A stretch of DNA of 64,000 nucleotides, from contig JAGGDC010000001.1 in the NCBI GenBank assembly GCA_020809425.1, positions 2,059,001 to 2,123,000 on the forward strand, written 5' to 3'. Each line of letters opens with the position of its first letter. Position 1 is the stretch's first letter. This document shows positions 40,266-51,179 of the stretch, piece by piece. The position numbers and the translations under genes were made by a program. This stretch comes from Candidatus Synoicihabitans palmerolidicus (GTDB taxonomy: Bacteria > Verrucomicrobiota > Verrucomicrobiia > Opitutales > Opitutaceae). The notes beneath the pieces are model-generated. The model saw nothing but the letters and a program-made list of their open reading frames with translations, made no database searches and was not told where the DNA came from.

Positions 40266-41108
40266 ATGGGTCATCCTTCCATCGGCGTCCTCGGACTTGG
40301 TATCATCGGCGGTATTTGGGCCCGTCACTATCACGACGCGGGCGTTCTCGCCGGCGCGTGGAACCGCACCCCGCAACCGGACTTCCCGCAATGGCAGGAA
40401 TCGCCAGCGGCAGTTACTCGCGCCGCCGATCTCGTCCAGATCGTTGTCGCCGATCCTCCCGCCGTGCAGAGCGTGCTCGACGCCATCCTGCCCGAGCTTG
40501 ACCCCGCCAAGACCGTGATCCAATCGAGCACCATCGACCCCGAGAGTTCCGACCGCTTTCGCACCACCGTCCTCGCCACCGGCGCACGCTACCTGGAGTG
40601 CCCCTTCACCGGCAGCAAGCCCGCCGCCCTCGGCAAACAGACCGTGTTCTAGCAGGGCGGTGACCCCGCGCTCATCGCCGAGCTCGAGCCCACCCTGGCC
40701 ATCGTTTCCGCCCACCGCATTCCCATCGGCGACCATCGCCAGGCCTGCACCTTCAAGCTGGCGATGAACCTGAACATCTCCGCACAAATGCAGGCGCTGT
40801 CCGAAGCCCTCATCCTCGCTCGCCGCGCCAAAATCTCCGACGACGTCTTCTTTGGGGCTCTCGGTAAAAACATCAGTTACTCCGGCCTCACCAAACTCAA
40901 GGAACCCCAACTACGCACAGCCGACTACGCTCCTTTGTTCTCCATTAAGCACATGCACAAAGACATGCGCCTTGCCCAAGACATGCCCACCAGCGGTGAC
41001 CTCCCCCTCCTCGCCACCATTAGCGAACGCCTCGCCGTTGCCGAGTCCGCCGGATACGACAATGAGGATTTCGCCGCCCTTTTCAAACTCCTCCCTTCCT
41101 CCGTTTAG
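40266..41108 (+). pseudogene. NAD(P)-dependent dehydrogenase (3-hydroxyisobutyrate dehydrogenase-like), one in-frame TAG
   Basis: 280 codons. Rossmann motif IGVLGLGIIGGIWARHYHDA at the N-terminus, substrate segment LECPFTGSKPAA (the usual DAPVSG), and the catalytic Lys region TFKLAMNLNISAQMQALSEA. The only lesion is TAG at 40650-40652 in KQTVF-stop-QGGDP, probably from a Tyr TAC; the frame is otherwise continuous. Family members reduce beta-hydroxy acids or glyoxylate/succinate semialdehyde. Substrate not determinable. Confidence 0.85.
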
Positions 41109-41965
41109 TCGTAGCGGTAGTCACACATCTGCATTCGCCGACCAACTTTCTCTACGCTGCCGCCAAGTTCAATGCCTGGGTGGCTTCGTAGTTGATGATT
41201 CACCAGCCCCGCCCCGCGCGCCATCCCCTGCCATGTTGAGTTCAACAGCCTATTACTTCGGTAGATTGTCGATCTCTCGCTCGGTGAGTTTGCTTCTCGG
41301 TTGCATTATTCCTCACGCCTTTCACTCACGCCGCTCAACCGACCGACCCCCTTTTTGTAACCTACTACTCCCGGCTATAGGCTATCAACGGGAAATTGGC
41401 TCAAATGGACAACCCAAACGGGAATTCTATGCCATCAGCTACGGTGGTCGCCTCGACCGCACCCTGTGGGACAACCCAAACCCGCGACGACTTCCCCGCC
41501 ATCGGCGGCATTGTGGCCGAGCAACTCGCTCAAAATAACTACCACTTCTCCCCCAACGCTCGCACCGCCGACTTACTCATCACCATCCACTGGGGCCGCA
41601 CCAGCGGTATCACCACCGGAGGGGTTTGATCAACGCGTCGGTGACCTCGGCACCGCGCTCACCGGCTTGCAGGTCGCGCAACAATCCGCCCCTCCTCCCG
41701 AGGCTTCCGGCCCTGAAGGCCGCCGCCGCCAACCAGTCGATCATTGCCGCTCAAAATGCCCAGATCACCGAGGCCGCTGCCGCCCTCGAGGGGGTCATCG
41801 CCCTCATGGATATGGAAAACCGCGTGCGCAACCGACGCAACGAAGACAACGCCCGTATCCTTGGCTACGTTGATGCAATGGCTGACATGCAACGTCTCGG
41901 CGGCTTCGTTGGCGACGACCGCTTCCATGAACTACGCACCGAGATTGAGGAGTCCCGCTATTACC

Positions 41966-43401
41966 CTGGAAAACGCAGTTCACATCAGAAAACGCATGTA
42001 ACAAAGTTATGCTATCCAGTCGGTGAGTGGGTTTTAACCGTGCACGAGCCGACTCACTTGGCAGGTGCACGAATCGATGCCTGCGACGGACCGTAACTCG
42101 TTACAACTTCGCGCCCTTCGTTCCCTTGTATGTTTGAACCGATGTTAAGAACGAGCGAGGACGGAGCCGAATGCAGCCTCCGAGAATGGACCTTAGAGTT
42201 CGTCGCAGGAGGCTGGATTCGGCGCGATTGCACATGCGAGGTAAATGCCTTGAATGGTGCTCGCCAGGGTGCGGTGCAGACTGGCCATCTGCACCGCACG
42301 GCAACCCAGAGGCCGATTTGTTACCCGAGGATTTACCTCGAACAGAAGCCCTGGGCCCGGGTTGCCGACCTGGTGGAACTCGAATCGCTGAGAGAGCCCT
42401 GAGCTCGTATAACAAGATGGAGTAAACCACCCCTGAAAATCAAATCACCTATGTTGGTGTGGATATCGCCAAAGATCGTCTCGACTACACCGCCGATGAT
42501 ACTCGCTGTGCCCACGTCGAGAACACCCACCGAGGCCACCGAGCCTTGATCAAGCACCTCCAGAGCCTGCCCAATGCCCGGGTCGTATGCAAAGCGACTG
42601 GCGGCTATGAGCGTGCCATTGTCGCCGCATTGCTCTTGGCCCAGATCCAAGTCTGCGTAGTCAATCCAGGGCGTGTGCGCGCCTTTGCCCGTGCCGCCGG
42701 CTTGCTCGCCAAGACCGACCCACTCGACGCTCAACTGTTGCGCCGCTTTGGGTTACAAATGAAGCCACGCCTGCACCGGGCCCTCGACGAAGCGACCGCA
42801 ACCTTGCGTGAGCTGCTCGACTATCGCCGGCAGATCAGTGATCAACTCGTCGCCACAGGCAACCGGTGCGAGTTGGCCGGACGCATTTTGCGTGAACGCC
42901 TTGAGATCCTGCGGGCGCTTTTAGCCACCGAGCTCGAACAAACCGATGCGCTGATTAAAACGCACATCCACGAGGACGACAGTCTACGCACCAAAGCCGC
43001 TCGACTGCGCAAACTGCAAGGCGCAGGACCCGTGCTCGCGGCCACCCTGCTCGCCTACGGGCCTGAACTCGGAAAAATCGAATCGGGCCAACTCGCCGCT
43101 CTGATCGGTGTGGCCCCGTTCGCCCACGACAGCGGGCGGCGACATCGTTGCCGACATGTGCGCGGCGGGCGTCATTCCGGGCGCCAGGTCCTCTACATGG
43201 CGGCGGTCTCTGCCATCCGATGTAACCCTGTCATGCGCGCGTTCTATCGGCGCCTCGTTGAGGCTGGGAAACTGAAGAAAATAGCCCTTATCGCGATCAT
43301 GCGCCAAATGCTACATGCTCTCAATCTATTGGCCGCTAATCCCAACTTTGTCCTTGTTCGCTAACACCGCTGCTTCTGTAACATCCCACTTCGGAATTTA
43401 G
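41966..43401. mobile_element. IS110-family insertion sequence, copy 2
   Basis: Matches copy 1 (7538-8974) end to end, including the non-coding leader of about 450 bases and the terminal GGAATTTAG. It sits inside a secreted-protein gene, the two halves of which lie on each side in the same orientation. Confidence 0.85.
42417..43364 (+). pseudogene. IS110 transposase with stop at codon 3
   Basis: The natural ATG at 42417 is followed by GAG and TAA (42423-42425), where copy 1 has CAA. Downstream of it the frame is fully open for 301 codons from a GTG at 42459, with VDIAKD (first catalytic Asp), AKTDPLDAQLL and IGVAPFAHDSG all kept. Starting at the internal GTG would give a nearly complete protein, so residual activity cannot be excluded. 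Confidence 0.85.
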
Positions 43402-43571
43402 ATTCATGGAAAACATCGAAACCATGGTCGCTCGCGACGCCGGTACCTTCGGCGAAAACTCCGGTCACCTCACGCGGGATCACCAGGGAGAAATTGAAAT
43501 TGGCGACCTCAAAATGATCGGAACCGTCCCCGCAGAACCTCCCGCCGCTCCCTGATTTCCCGACTCCGAGC

Positions 43572-44774
43572 TCAAACCTGAAACTCACCGTCCCGGTAAA
43601 TCACCACAGTGGAACCATCGGTTAAATGAGCCGTTACCACTCGGTTTGACGTCGCCACAATATCCGTGTGCATCACCGAGTTATTGTAGCCCATCTCCTC
43701 CCACTGCGTATCACTCACGCTCGCCGGATCCCCCGTGAACGAATCGCGGTAAGCCGACCCCACCGCCAAGTGGGTGTTACCCCACTTCCCTCCAACATTT
43801 TCATCATAGAGCGTGACCCCCATAAACTTGATGATACGCGAAAATCTCCGATCCGTAAGCGAGAACTCGCCAATCTTGTCCGCGTTTTCCACTGCAATCA
43901 TTTCACGCAGCAATTCTTCCCCCTGGGTCGCCGTCGCCTTGACGACTCGCCCGTCCTTAAATTCCAAATACGCCCCCTCGACCAAGGCGCCATAACGGTA
44001 CAACGGCTCCGTAAACCGAACCCGCCCCTCGGTGCCGCGCCAATCCGGTGAGATGAACAACTCAAAGCTCGGTATGTTGCGCCCGGACCCACCCAACCAC
44101 TTGCGATTCGCCCCCACCTTCACCCACAAATCCGTGGCCTCCGCCTCCATGTGCAATCGCTCAATCGGCAAGGCATCGAGTTTGTCCTTCACTGCATAAA
44201 GCTGCTCGTAAAGCGCCGTCCACTTATCGGCCGGCTTCGCTTCGTTCAGATAGCATGCCTCGATAATCTGCGCCCAATACTCCTCGAGCGTCATCCCAAC
44301 TTCATCCGCCATCGCCTGCGTGCCATACAGCGCCAGCGTCCACGAATACTTGCCTGCCCCTTCCTTCGCCCGACGCCAATCCATGTAAGGTTTCATCGCC
44401 TTCTGCACCGCCATGATTGTCGCGCCGGGAATCCCCGCCAGTTCCCGCATATCGGTCTCCCCTCGAATCGCCACGGTGTGATCAATCTGCTCTACCGTGC
44501 CACGGTGATAGGACTCCGCAAAAAATGCCAACTGCGCCTCATTCGCCAACTCATAAAATTCTCGCGCCATATCATCGGGCGTAAAGAAAATCAAAGGATG
44601 CGCTCCCGCCTTCAACACCGCTCGACGCAATGCCACCAATAACGGTTTCGCCACTTCCGGCACCCTTAGCTGCACCACTTCTCCAGGCTTCACGCCTTCG
44701 CCCCCATTGAGTGCGAAGTTGATCAAAACATCCGCATAATTATCGAGCAAAGCTTCGGAAGGTTCGTATGACAT
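43572..44774 (-). CDS. M29 family aminopeptidase
   Basis: 400 residues, family M29 (thermophilic AmpS/AmpII-like), a cytoplasmic two-metal aminopeptidase with broad specificity. Metal and active-site segments: FTEPLYRYGALVEGAYLEF, AVENADKIGEFSLTDRRF, LYDENVGGKWGNTHLAVGSA and NNSVMHTDIVA. The ATG at 44774 gives the family start. Intact, sitting alone between decayed genes. Confidence 0.92.
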   Translation of the reverse strand: MSYEPSEALLDNYADVLINFALNGGEGVKPGEVVQLRVPEVAKPLLVALRRAVLKAGAHPLIFFTPDDMAREFYELANEAQLAFFAESYHRGTVEQIDHTVAIRGETDMRELAGIPGATIMAVQKAMKPYMDWRRAKEGAGKYSWTLALYGTQAMADEVGMTLEEYWAQIIEACYLNEAKPADKWTALYEQLYAVKDKLDALPIERLHMEAEATDLWVKVGANRKWLGGSGRNIPSFELFISPDWRGTEGRVRFTEPLYRYGALVEGAYLEFKDGRVVKATATQGEELLREMIAVENADKIGEFSLTDRRFSRIIKFMGVTLYDENVGGKWGNTHLAVGSAYRDSFTGDPASVSDTQWEEMGYNNSVMHTDIVATSNRVVTAHLTDGSTVVIYRDGEFQV

Positions 44775-45105
44775 TGCTCAAAACGTTCCAACCCTCACTC
44801 AAAATGCAAGACGCGAGCCCTCCTCAGGCCGCTATTCCCTCCGCATCGGCACCAACCCTACCCTGCGATCAAACCGCCAGCAGGGCCTTGCTCCGAACGG
44901 TCGGCTTAAGCGCCCGTATCCGATCACCAATTCACTCTCCCTCGAAATCCGAACTCATCCTCATCCGATCGTCCCGCTCCTGGCATCTGCGATCGAGTCG
45001 CTGTGGTGGAGAAATTTCATCGCCATCCGCGTGTCTCGATGTTGCCCGCATCTCCATTTTCCGCTCGCCGTCCCCGCCGTTATCGCACCGGGATAGTCGC
45101 TGGCC
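44775..45105. other. divergent intergenic region
   Basis: About 330 bases between the divergently read M29 and SNF2 genes. It should contain both promoters. A plus-strand open stretch exists but has poor coding quality and no family match. I see nothing else in it. Confidence 0.4.
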
Positions 45106-47974
45106 ATGGATCGCTTAGTCTACATTCTAGTTCCTGAGGGGCGCTCTCTAACTTGCGTCGTGCGCGCGACCAAACTGATGAAGTGGGAGGCCTTCAACAC
45201 AGCTGATTTTTCCAACCTAAAAACCCTCTTTCGGCCCCAATACGTCTCCTACCTGCGCCCTGAGGACCGCCCGATTCTCATGGGGCTGCTTCAACTCACG
45301 AAACGAGACGGTCAATTCCCTCCCATCGACGGGGCCTACGGGCACGAGGTATTCCACCAAATGTTGGCCACGAGGCGTCTCTTCTTCGACGGAGGTTCGC
45401 GACTTCGCCTCAAACCCGGCGATCCGCTTTCCGCTGCCTTGGATTGGGAGCAACGGTCCGGCAACTCATGGCAACCGATCGCGACCATCCCAACACAGTT
45501 CCGGAGTCGCCGCATATCCTCTCGATCCGCCGGTCTACATCGACCCCACCACCAATACCTGTGGTCCCATCAATCTCGATGAACCTCCCGCCCTCGCCGC
45601 CTCCTGGCTCGCGGCGAAGAAAATGACCGAAACCGAGGTCGCCCGCTTCTGCCAGCGTCTCGCCAAACGGTTCCCCGAAACCTCCTTCCCCGTCCCTTCC
45701 TGCGTAAAACTCAACGAGACCGCCCCCGAACCTCCTCATGCCTTGCTCATCATTGAGCAACGATCCGTCACCGACCAGCGTGATGCCCAATCCCGTTGGA
45801 TCGACCTGCATGATCGCCTGCGTTTTCGCTACGGTGACGCTGTCATCGCGTGGGATGCGACTGAATCCGCCGTCTCCTTCCACCGTGACGACGCCATCAT
45901 TCGTATCGCTCGTGACCGTACCTCCGAATCCGAAATTCTCGCCCAGCTCGCAACCTGGGGATTCGCTGCCGATACCTCCTTCGCCGACGGGGGTTTCTTC
46001 AACTTCGATTCCTCCGTCTTCACCCTGGCCTCGTCCCAGCGCTGGCGCACGCTCCTCGAATCCACGTTTCCTCGCCTCCCCAGCTCACTTTGGTGCATCG
46101 AATACCCCAAGGATCTGCGCGTCATCATTCCCCACGAATCCGCCGTTTATTTCCATGCAGATGACGAAGGCCAGGACGCCTACCGCATTAATGTGGGTCT
46201 GACGCTCGAGCAACAGGAACTCCCGTTGCTCCCGATCCTGCATCAAGCGCTTCGTTCCCGCAAAAACCTAGGTCTGGCCTCGCTCCAGCAATGGATCTCC
46301 GACGGCGATTTCGCCGTTCGTATCGAAACCACGGCCGACGACCCCGTGCGCACGCGGCTGGTATCGATACCGCCTTCTCTACTCTCCAAAATCACGGAAC
46401 ACCTGCACGAGCTCTTCGACGCTCGACCTTTCGATTCATCCGGCCATGTCCGGATCAACCGTTGGCGTGTGGGCGAACTGGTCGCTGCCGGCCTCATCGC
46501 TCGCCATGCTGAGGATGGCCTGTCCGAAATCGTGCGTCTCTTCAAACGTCTCGCTGATGGCATAGCCGTCGTCCCTCGTCCCGCGCCTCCTGCCCTGCAG
46601 GCCACCCTTCGCACCTACCAAGAGGGCGGGCTCGGTTGGCTCCACACCCTCGGCGAAGTCAACGCCGGGGGCATTCTTGCCGATGACATGGGACTCGGTA
46701 AAACCGTGCAAACCATCGCTCATCTTTTGGAACTGCACGCCGCCCACCAACTCTCTTCAGGCGTCCTGCTCGTCGCTCCCACCAGCGTTATCGACGATGA
46801 ACTCGCCCGCTTCGCGCCCGCCCTCACCGTCGCCAGATACCACGGTCCCGATCGTGAATCCAGTTGGTCCACCACCTCCTCGCCTCACGTGGTCATCACC
46901 ACCTACCAACTCCTCTGGCGCGACCAGCCTCGCCTCGCCGCCCACTCCTGGAACCTCGTCGTACTCGACGAAGCCCAATACATCAAAAACGCATCCTCCC
47001 GCACGTCCCATGCGGCCCGCAGTCTTGTCGCCCAACGGAAACTCTACCTCTCCGGCACTCCCACCGAAAACCGACTCCAGGACATCTGGGCCTTGTTCGA
47101 ATTTCTTCTTTCCGGATGCCTCGGCGACGAAACCACCTTCAAACAACGAATCGCCAAACCCCTTGCCGATGACGACGAAGCCGAATTCGCCGCCGTCCTG
47201 CGCACCCGCCTTCGCCAACGCCTCGCCTCGTTTGTCCTCCGCCGCTTGAAGGAAGACGTCCTGCCCGACCTCCCCGCCAAAACCGAATTCGTACACGCCG
47301 TATCCATGACGCCACGACAGGCCGAACTCTACGCCGATACTCGCCGTGAGGCTCGCGACAACATTCGGCAGTCCCTCCAAGAGAAAGGTCTCGCCGGTTC
47401 ACGCATCCAGGTGCGCACCCGTCTTCTGCGTCTTCGCCAAATTTGCTGTGACCCCCGCCTGCACGATTCCGCCAAACTCACCGCCCTGATGGAACTCGGG
47501 TCCGACCTCCGAGCCCGCGGCAGCCGTACACTTATCTTTTTCCAGTTTACCAGCATGCTCGACCTGATCGGTCGCGAGCTCACCGCCCACGGCCACGACT
47601 TCCTCCTTCTCACCGGAGCCACCTCCCATCGCTCCGATCTCGTGCAAAAATCCCAATCCGGCGCCTGCCCGCTGTTCCTCATCAGCCTGCGCGCCGGCGG
47701 CGCCGGCCTCAACCTCACCGCCGCCGACAGCGTCATTCACTATGACCCGTGGTGGAACCCCGCCGTCGAACGCCAAGCCACCGACCGTATTCACCGTATC
47801 GGTCAAACCAAACCCGTCTTCGTCTACAAATTCATCGTCGACGACAACATCGAGGCCAAGATTCAGCAACTCCAGCGCACTAAACTGGAACTCGTGGCCG
47901 GACTCCTGGGCGAGGGCGACATCGATCAACTCCACCTCGACCAAAGCACCATCGACCACCTTTTCGCTGAATAG
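45106..47974 (+). pseudogene. SNF2-family DEAD/DEAH helicase, one frameshift
   Basis: About 955 residues when one frame change near 45500 is undone. The N-terminal 400 residues hold an accessory domain; the SNF2 motor follows with motif I LADDMGLGKTVQTI, motif II VVLDEAQYIKN, motif III LSGTPTENRL, motif IV LIFFQFTSMLDLI, and motifs V-VI RAGGAGLNLTAADSVIHYD and RQATDRIHRIGQ. It would translocate on duplex DNA, moving RNA polymerase or other proteins. The motor half (783 codons from ATG 45623) is uninterrupted and could be made alone. Confidence 0.88.
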
Positions 47975-47998
47975 CCGCTGGACCTGGCCCACCGCGCC

Positions 47999-48615
47999 TT
48001 AACCGTTCTCCAGCCGTCCGATCAATTCACCCAAGCGCGATTTCACCCGCTTGATCTCTGACTCTCGCCAAACTCGCAACAGAGGTAACCAGCGCGCATC
48101 GAGTTCCTCCTCCGCCAACAAACTCACCAAGCGCAAAACCGTATCATGATTACGCTGCGGCATCACCTCGGGAAGAAACGGAATCAACGGCTCGTCTCCC
48201 GCCTCCATCGCGTCCACCAGCCCGCGTAAATCCTCCCGCCAGCCCTCCGCCACATACTCTTTCGCCAGCTCCAAGCCTTTGCTCGTATACCCCAGCAACG
48301 GGAATCCTTCTCGAAACTCAAACTGGAGGAACCCCTCACGATCAGCGTATCCACGCACGCTTCCACCTCCTCCACGCTGCGCCCCGCATAATACCCGTAA
48401 CCCGCTGTCCCGACCAATCCCAGCCGCGCCACCTTCTGCGCCTCGCTTCCTCGTAGCGCTAAAACCACCGAACTCCGCCCCGCCTCATAGACCGTCGCAT
48501 CCAGAACCGAAAAAATCGCACGTCGATCTCCAGCCGTCAACGCCACCGGCACCAACCCGGACAACCCTAGAGTCGGCACATAACCACGGCGAGAATTTCG
48601 ACGAACACGACGCAT
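47999..48615 (-). pseudogene. RQC-minor-1-type DNA-binding protein, one frameshift
   Basis: About 205 residues. The N-terminal half reads VALTAGDRRAIFSVLDATVY, then GLVGTAGYGYYAGRSVEEV and CVDTLIVRG, the winged-helix pattern of the RecQ C-terminal (RQC) domain in its short bacterial version. The frame breaks near 48330; the continuation LQFEFREGFPLLGYTSKGLE completes the wing. A helical tail ends at 47999. It converges on the SNF2 gene with 24 bases between stops, so they share no operon. DNA binding is expected from the fold. Confidence 0.7.
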
Positions 48616-48633
48616 CTCAACAATTTCTTCCAC

Positions 48634-48907
48634 CCTTACCGTCCCTCCGTCTCAATTTCCATCCCATTTTCCGCCGATTCGGCCTTGCCAGGGATAGCAG
48701 GCGCCCATTCCCACTTCTCAAGCCGTCTCACCCCACGCCGGAGGCCGTCCTCAACAATCCGCATCCTGATTCATCGGTGAGAACGAAACAACCGCCCCAT
48801 CGTGCTCCGTGCGTTCCGTAAACTTCGCGTCTCCCGAGGCCCTTCCCCTCCGCCACTCCGCCCGCATCCGTTTGACGCATCCGCCCCACCTCATAATTAC
48901 ATAACCC
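48634..48907. other. gap upstream of moxR
   Basis: About 270 bases with no supported gene; presumably the moxR promoter region and the start region of the RQC protein on the other strand. Confidence 0.4.
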
Positions 48908-49864
48908 ATGAGCGATTTTGTTTTCAGCCCCGCCATGACTGAGGCCAAGCAGGCGGTGGATAAGCTGCGCGCCAACATGCGCCGCACCATCAAAGGCAAA
49001 GACGACGTCATTGAGCGCACTATCGTTTGCCTGCTCGCCCGCGGTCATCTCCTCATCGAAGACCTCCCCGGCGTCGGCAAAACCACCCTCGCCTACTCGC
49101 TCGCCTGCGCCTTCTCCCGCATCCAATTCACCAGCGACCTCCTTCCCAGTGACGTCACCGGCGTCGCCATCTACGACGCAAACACCAAGGAGTTTGTCTT
49201 CAAAAAAGGCCCCGTCTTCGCCTCCATCGTTCTCGCCGACGAGATCAATCGCGCCACCCCCAAGACCCAGTCCTCCCTCCTCGAAGTCATGGACCGCAGC
49301 AACGTCACCATCGACGGCGAAGCCCATACCGTCGGCTCACCATTCATGGTTTTCGCCACCCAAAACCCCGTCGACTACGAGGGCACCTTCCCGCTTCCTG
49401 AGAGTCAAATGGACCGCTTCCTCATGCGCATCCACATGGGCTACCACACAGGCGTCGACGAAATGGACATCCTGCGCTCCGCCCAAACGAACTACGACGC
49501 CATCTCTCTCGACCCCGTGCTCACTCGCACCGAAGTCGCCCACCTCCAAGAGATCACCGCTCAAGTCTTCGTCGAAGACAGCGTGCTCGAATTTGTCCTC
49601 AAAATCGTCAACGCCACTCGCACCGAAGCTGAATTCAAAGCCGGCGTGCGCGTGCGCGGAGGCCTCGACCTCAAACACGCCGCCCAAGCCCAGGCTCTCG
49701 CGTGGGGGCGCGCCTTTGTGATTCCCGAAGATGTCACCGCCCTCGTCGTGCCCGTTCTCGGTCACCGCCTCGGTCTTGCTCGCCCCTCCAGCGACGCCCT
49801 CAAAGAACGCCGCGCGGTCACGGCCGCCCTCAAGCGCATCGTCGAGTCCCTGCCGTCCCCGTAG
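48908..49864 (+). CDS. MoxR-family AAA+ ATPase
   Basis: 318 residues: Walker A LPGVGKTT (residues 53-60), Walker B ASIVLADEINRATPKTQSSL, sensor 1 FATQNPVDYEGTFPLPE and an arginine finger segment ESQMDRFLM. MoxR proteins act as chaperones, usually with a DUF58/VWA partner and often with a transglutaminase-like TgpA. Both partners follow here but are broken, while this gene is perfect. ATG at 48908. Confidence 0.92.
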   Translation: MSDFVFSPAMTEAKQAVDKLRANMRRTIKGKDDVIERTIVCLLARGHLLIEDLPGVGKTTLAYSLACAFSRIQFTSDLLPSDVTGVAIYDANTKEFVFKKGPVFASIVLADEINRATPKTQSSLLEVMDRSNVTIDGEAHTVGSPFMVFATQNPVDYEGTFPLPESQMDRFLMRIHMGYHTGVDEMDILRSAQTNYDAISLDPVLTRTEVAHLQEITAQVFVEDSVLEFVLKIVNATRTEAEFKAGVRVRGGLDLKHAAQAQALAWGRAFVIPEDVTALVVPVLGHRLGLARPSSDALKERRAVTAALKRIVESLPSP

Positions 49865-49980
49865 TAAGGGAGCCGCCCCCCTCCGAAACTCCCTCGCCGA
49901 ACCAAACAGCGGATGCCGTCCTCCTTGGATCATAGTGGTTGGGTATTGAAATTCGAAACCTCGGCGTTTTCGGTGCGACC

Positions 49981-51179
49981 ATGACGACTTCCGTATCCAC
50001 GACGTCGGTCTCGCCCGCGCCAGCTTGGTCCGGCCCTGGTGCCGACCGCAAAAAGACGCGCGAACTCACCTGGCGCAAACTCCTTTGGTCGTTCCTCTAT
50101 CCGTCCCGTGGCCAGCGGATCATGCCGACCATCTCCGGCATTCTATTCATTTCCGTTTCCCTCGGCATCGGTAGCGCCGCCTACAACACGTCCAACAACA
50201 TCCTCTTCATCACGCTGTCGCTCCTGCTCGCGTGCCTTCATTGGCAGTGGCGTGCTGTCGGCGCTCAACCTGTCCAAAGTGGCCGGGCGGCTCGTGCCAT
50301 CACCGCCCTTTCGTGTTGGTCAAACCGGCTGCATCACCATCGAACTTCGAAACCGTAAGAAACTCCTGCCCACCTACGGACTGTGGTTTGAGGTTTGCTC
50401 CAAAGCCGAACCCAAGGGCCGCCGCCTGGTCCTCCGTCAACGGCTCGATCCTGGCAACGGTTCAGCCCGACTCGATTTCAACTGGCAGCCCACCGAACGG
50501 GGCCACGAAGTCGTAGAACTCACCGCCATCGGATCCCTTTTCCCCTTCGGGTTCCTGCGCAAAGTCCTCGCCTGCGAAATCCGCGCCGAAGTTCTCGTTT
50601 GGCCTGCCTCCGTCGAATACCAACGTTTCGCGGTCCTCTCGCCCCAACGTCGCCAAAGCGGTCACTCCGTGGCCCGCCTCGGCCCAAACGGGGACTTGCT
50701 GGCCGTCCGCAAATACGCCTCCGGCGACTCTCACCGCCAGATCCACTGGCAGGCGAGCGCCCGCCTGCGCCTGCTGATGATTCGGCAATTCTCCAGCGAA
50801 CACCAGGACGGCTTCTCCCTTCGGCTCGACTCTCCCACCGATGTCTGGACCCGACCCGAACAGTTCGAACTGGCCTGCAGCTTTGCCGCTACCCTCGCCG
50901 AAGATCTGTTCACCACCGGCCGCCTCGGCACCGTCACCCTCAACCTCCCTCTCCCTATCCGTGGCGTCCGCGATCTCGAAGCGTTCTTCGCCTTGCTCGC
51001 CGAGCTCAAACCTCACGCCACCTCCGGTCAACCGTCCCGCGCTCCGTTCACCGCCGCCAAAGCACCTTCCGCTTCGACTCGCGCCGAGGGCGGTCGGGCC
51101 CGTTTTACACTCACCTTCGCCCCCGAAGGCGCGCGGCGTCGCCGCTTACGTCAATGGACAAAAAGCGGCCTCAGCTTAA
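49981..51179 (+). pseudogene. DUF58 protein, frameshifted
   Basis: Partner of MoxR. ATG 49981, two N-terminal helices (IMPTISGILFISVSLGIGSA and NNILFITLSLLLA), then after a frame change near 50235 the DUF58 core with ARLGPNGDLLAVRKYASGDS and RQIHWQASARLRLLMIRQF. A second frame change near 51130 restores the end (ARGVAAYVNGQKAASA) at TAA 51177-51179. The restored end overlaps the next gene by 26 bases. Confidence 0.85.

Larger units (their letters stand above)
41233..43555 (+). pseudogene. secreted protein of unknown function split by IS110 copy 2
   Basis: Parts 41233-41965 and 43402-43555. ATG 41233 starts a signal-like stretch (SRSVSLLLG), then REFYAISYGGRLDRTLWDNP, PAIGGIVAEQLAQNNYHFSP, ADLLITIHWGRTSG, ALEGVIALMDMENRVRNRR and FHELRTEIEESRYY up to the element. 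After it comes MVARDAGTFGENSGHLTRDH to a TGA at 43553-43555. Frameshifts lie near 41300, 41380, 41475, 41625 and 41715. About 30 residues expected around the insertion site are missing. Probably an envelope protein found in Opitutaceae-like bacteria. Confidence 0.6.
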
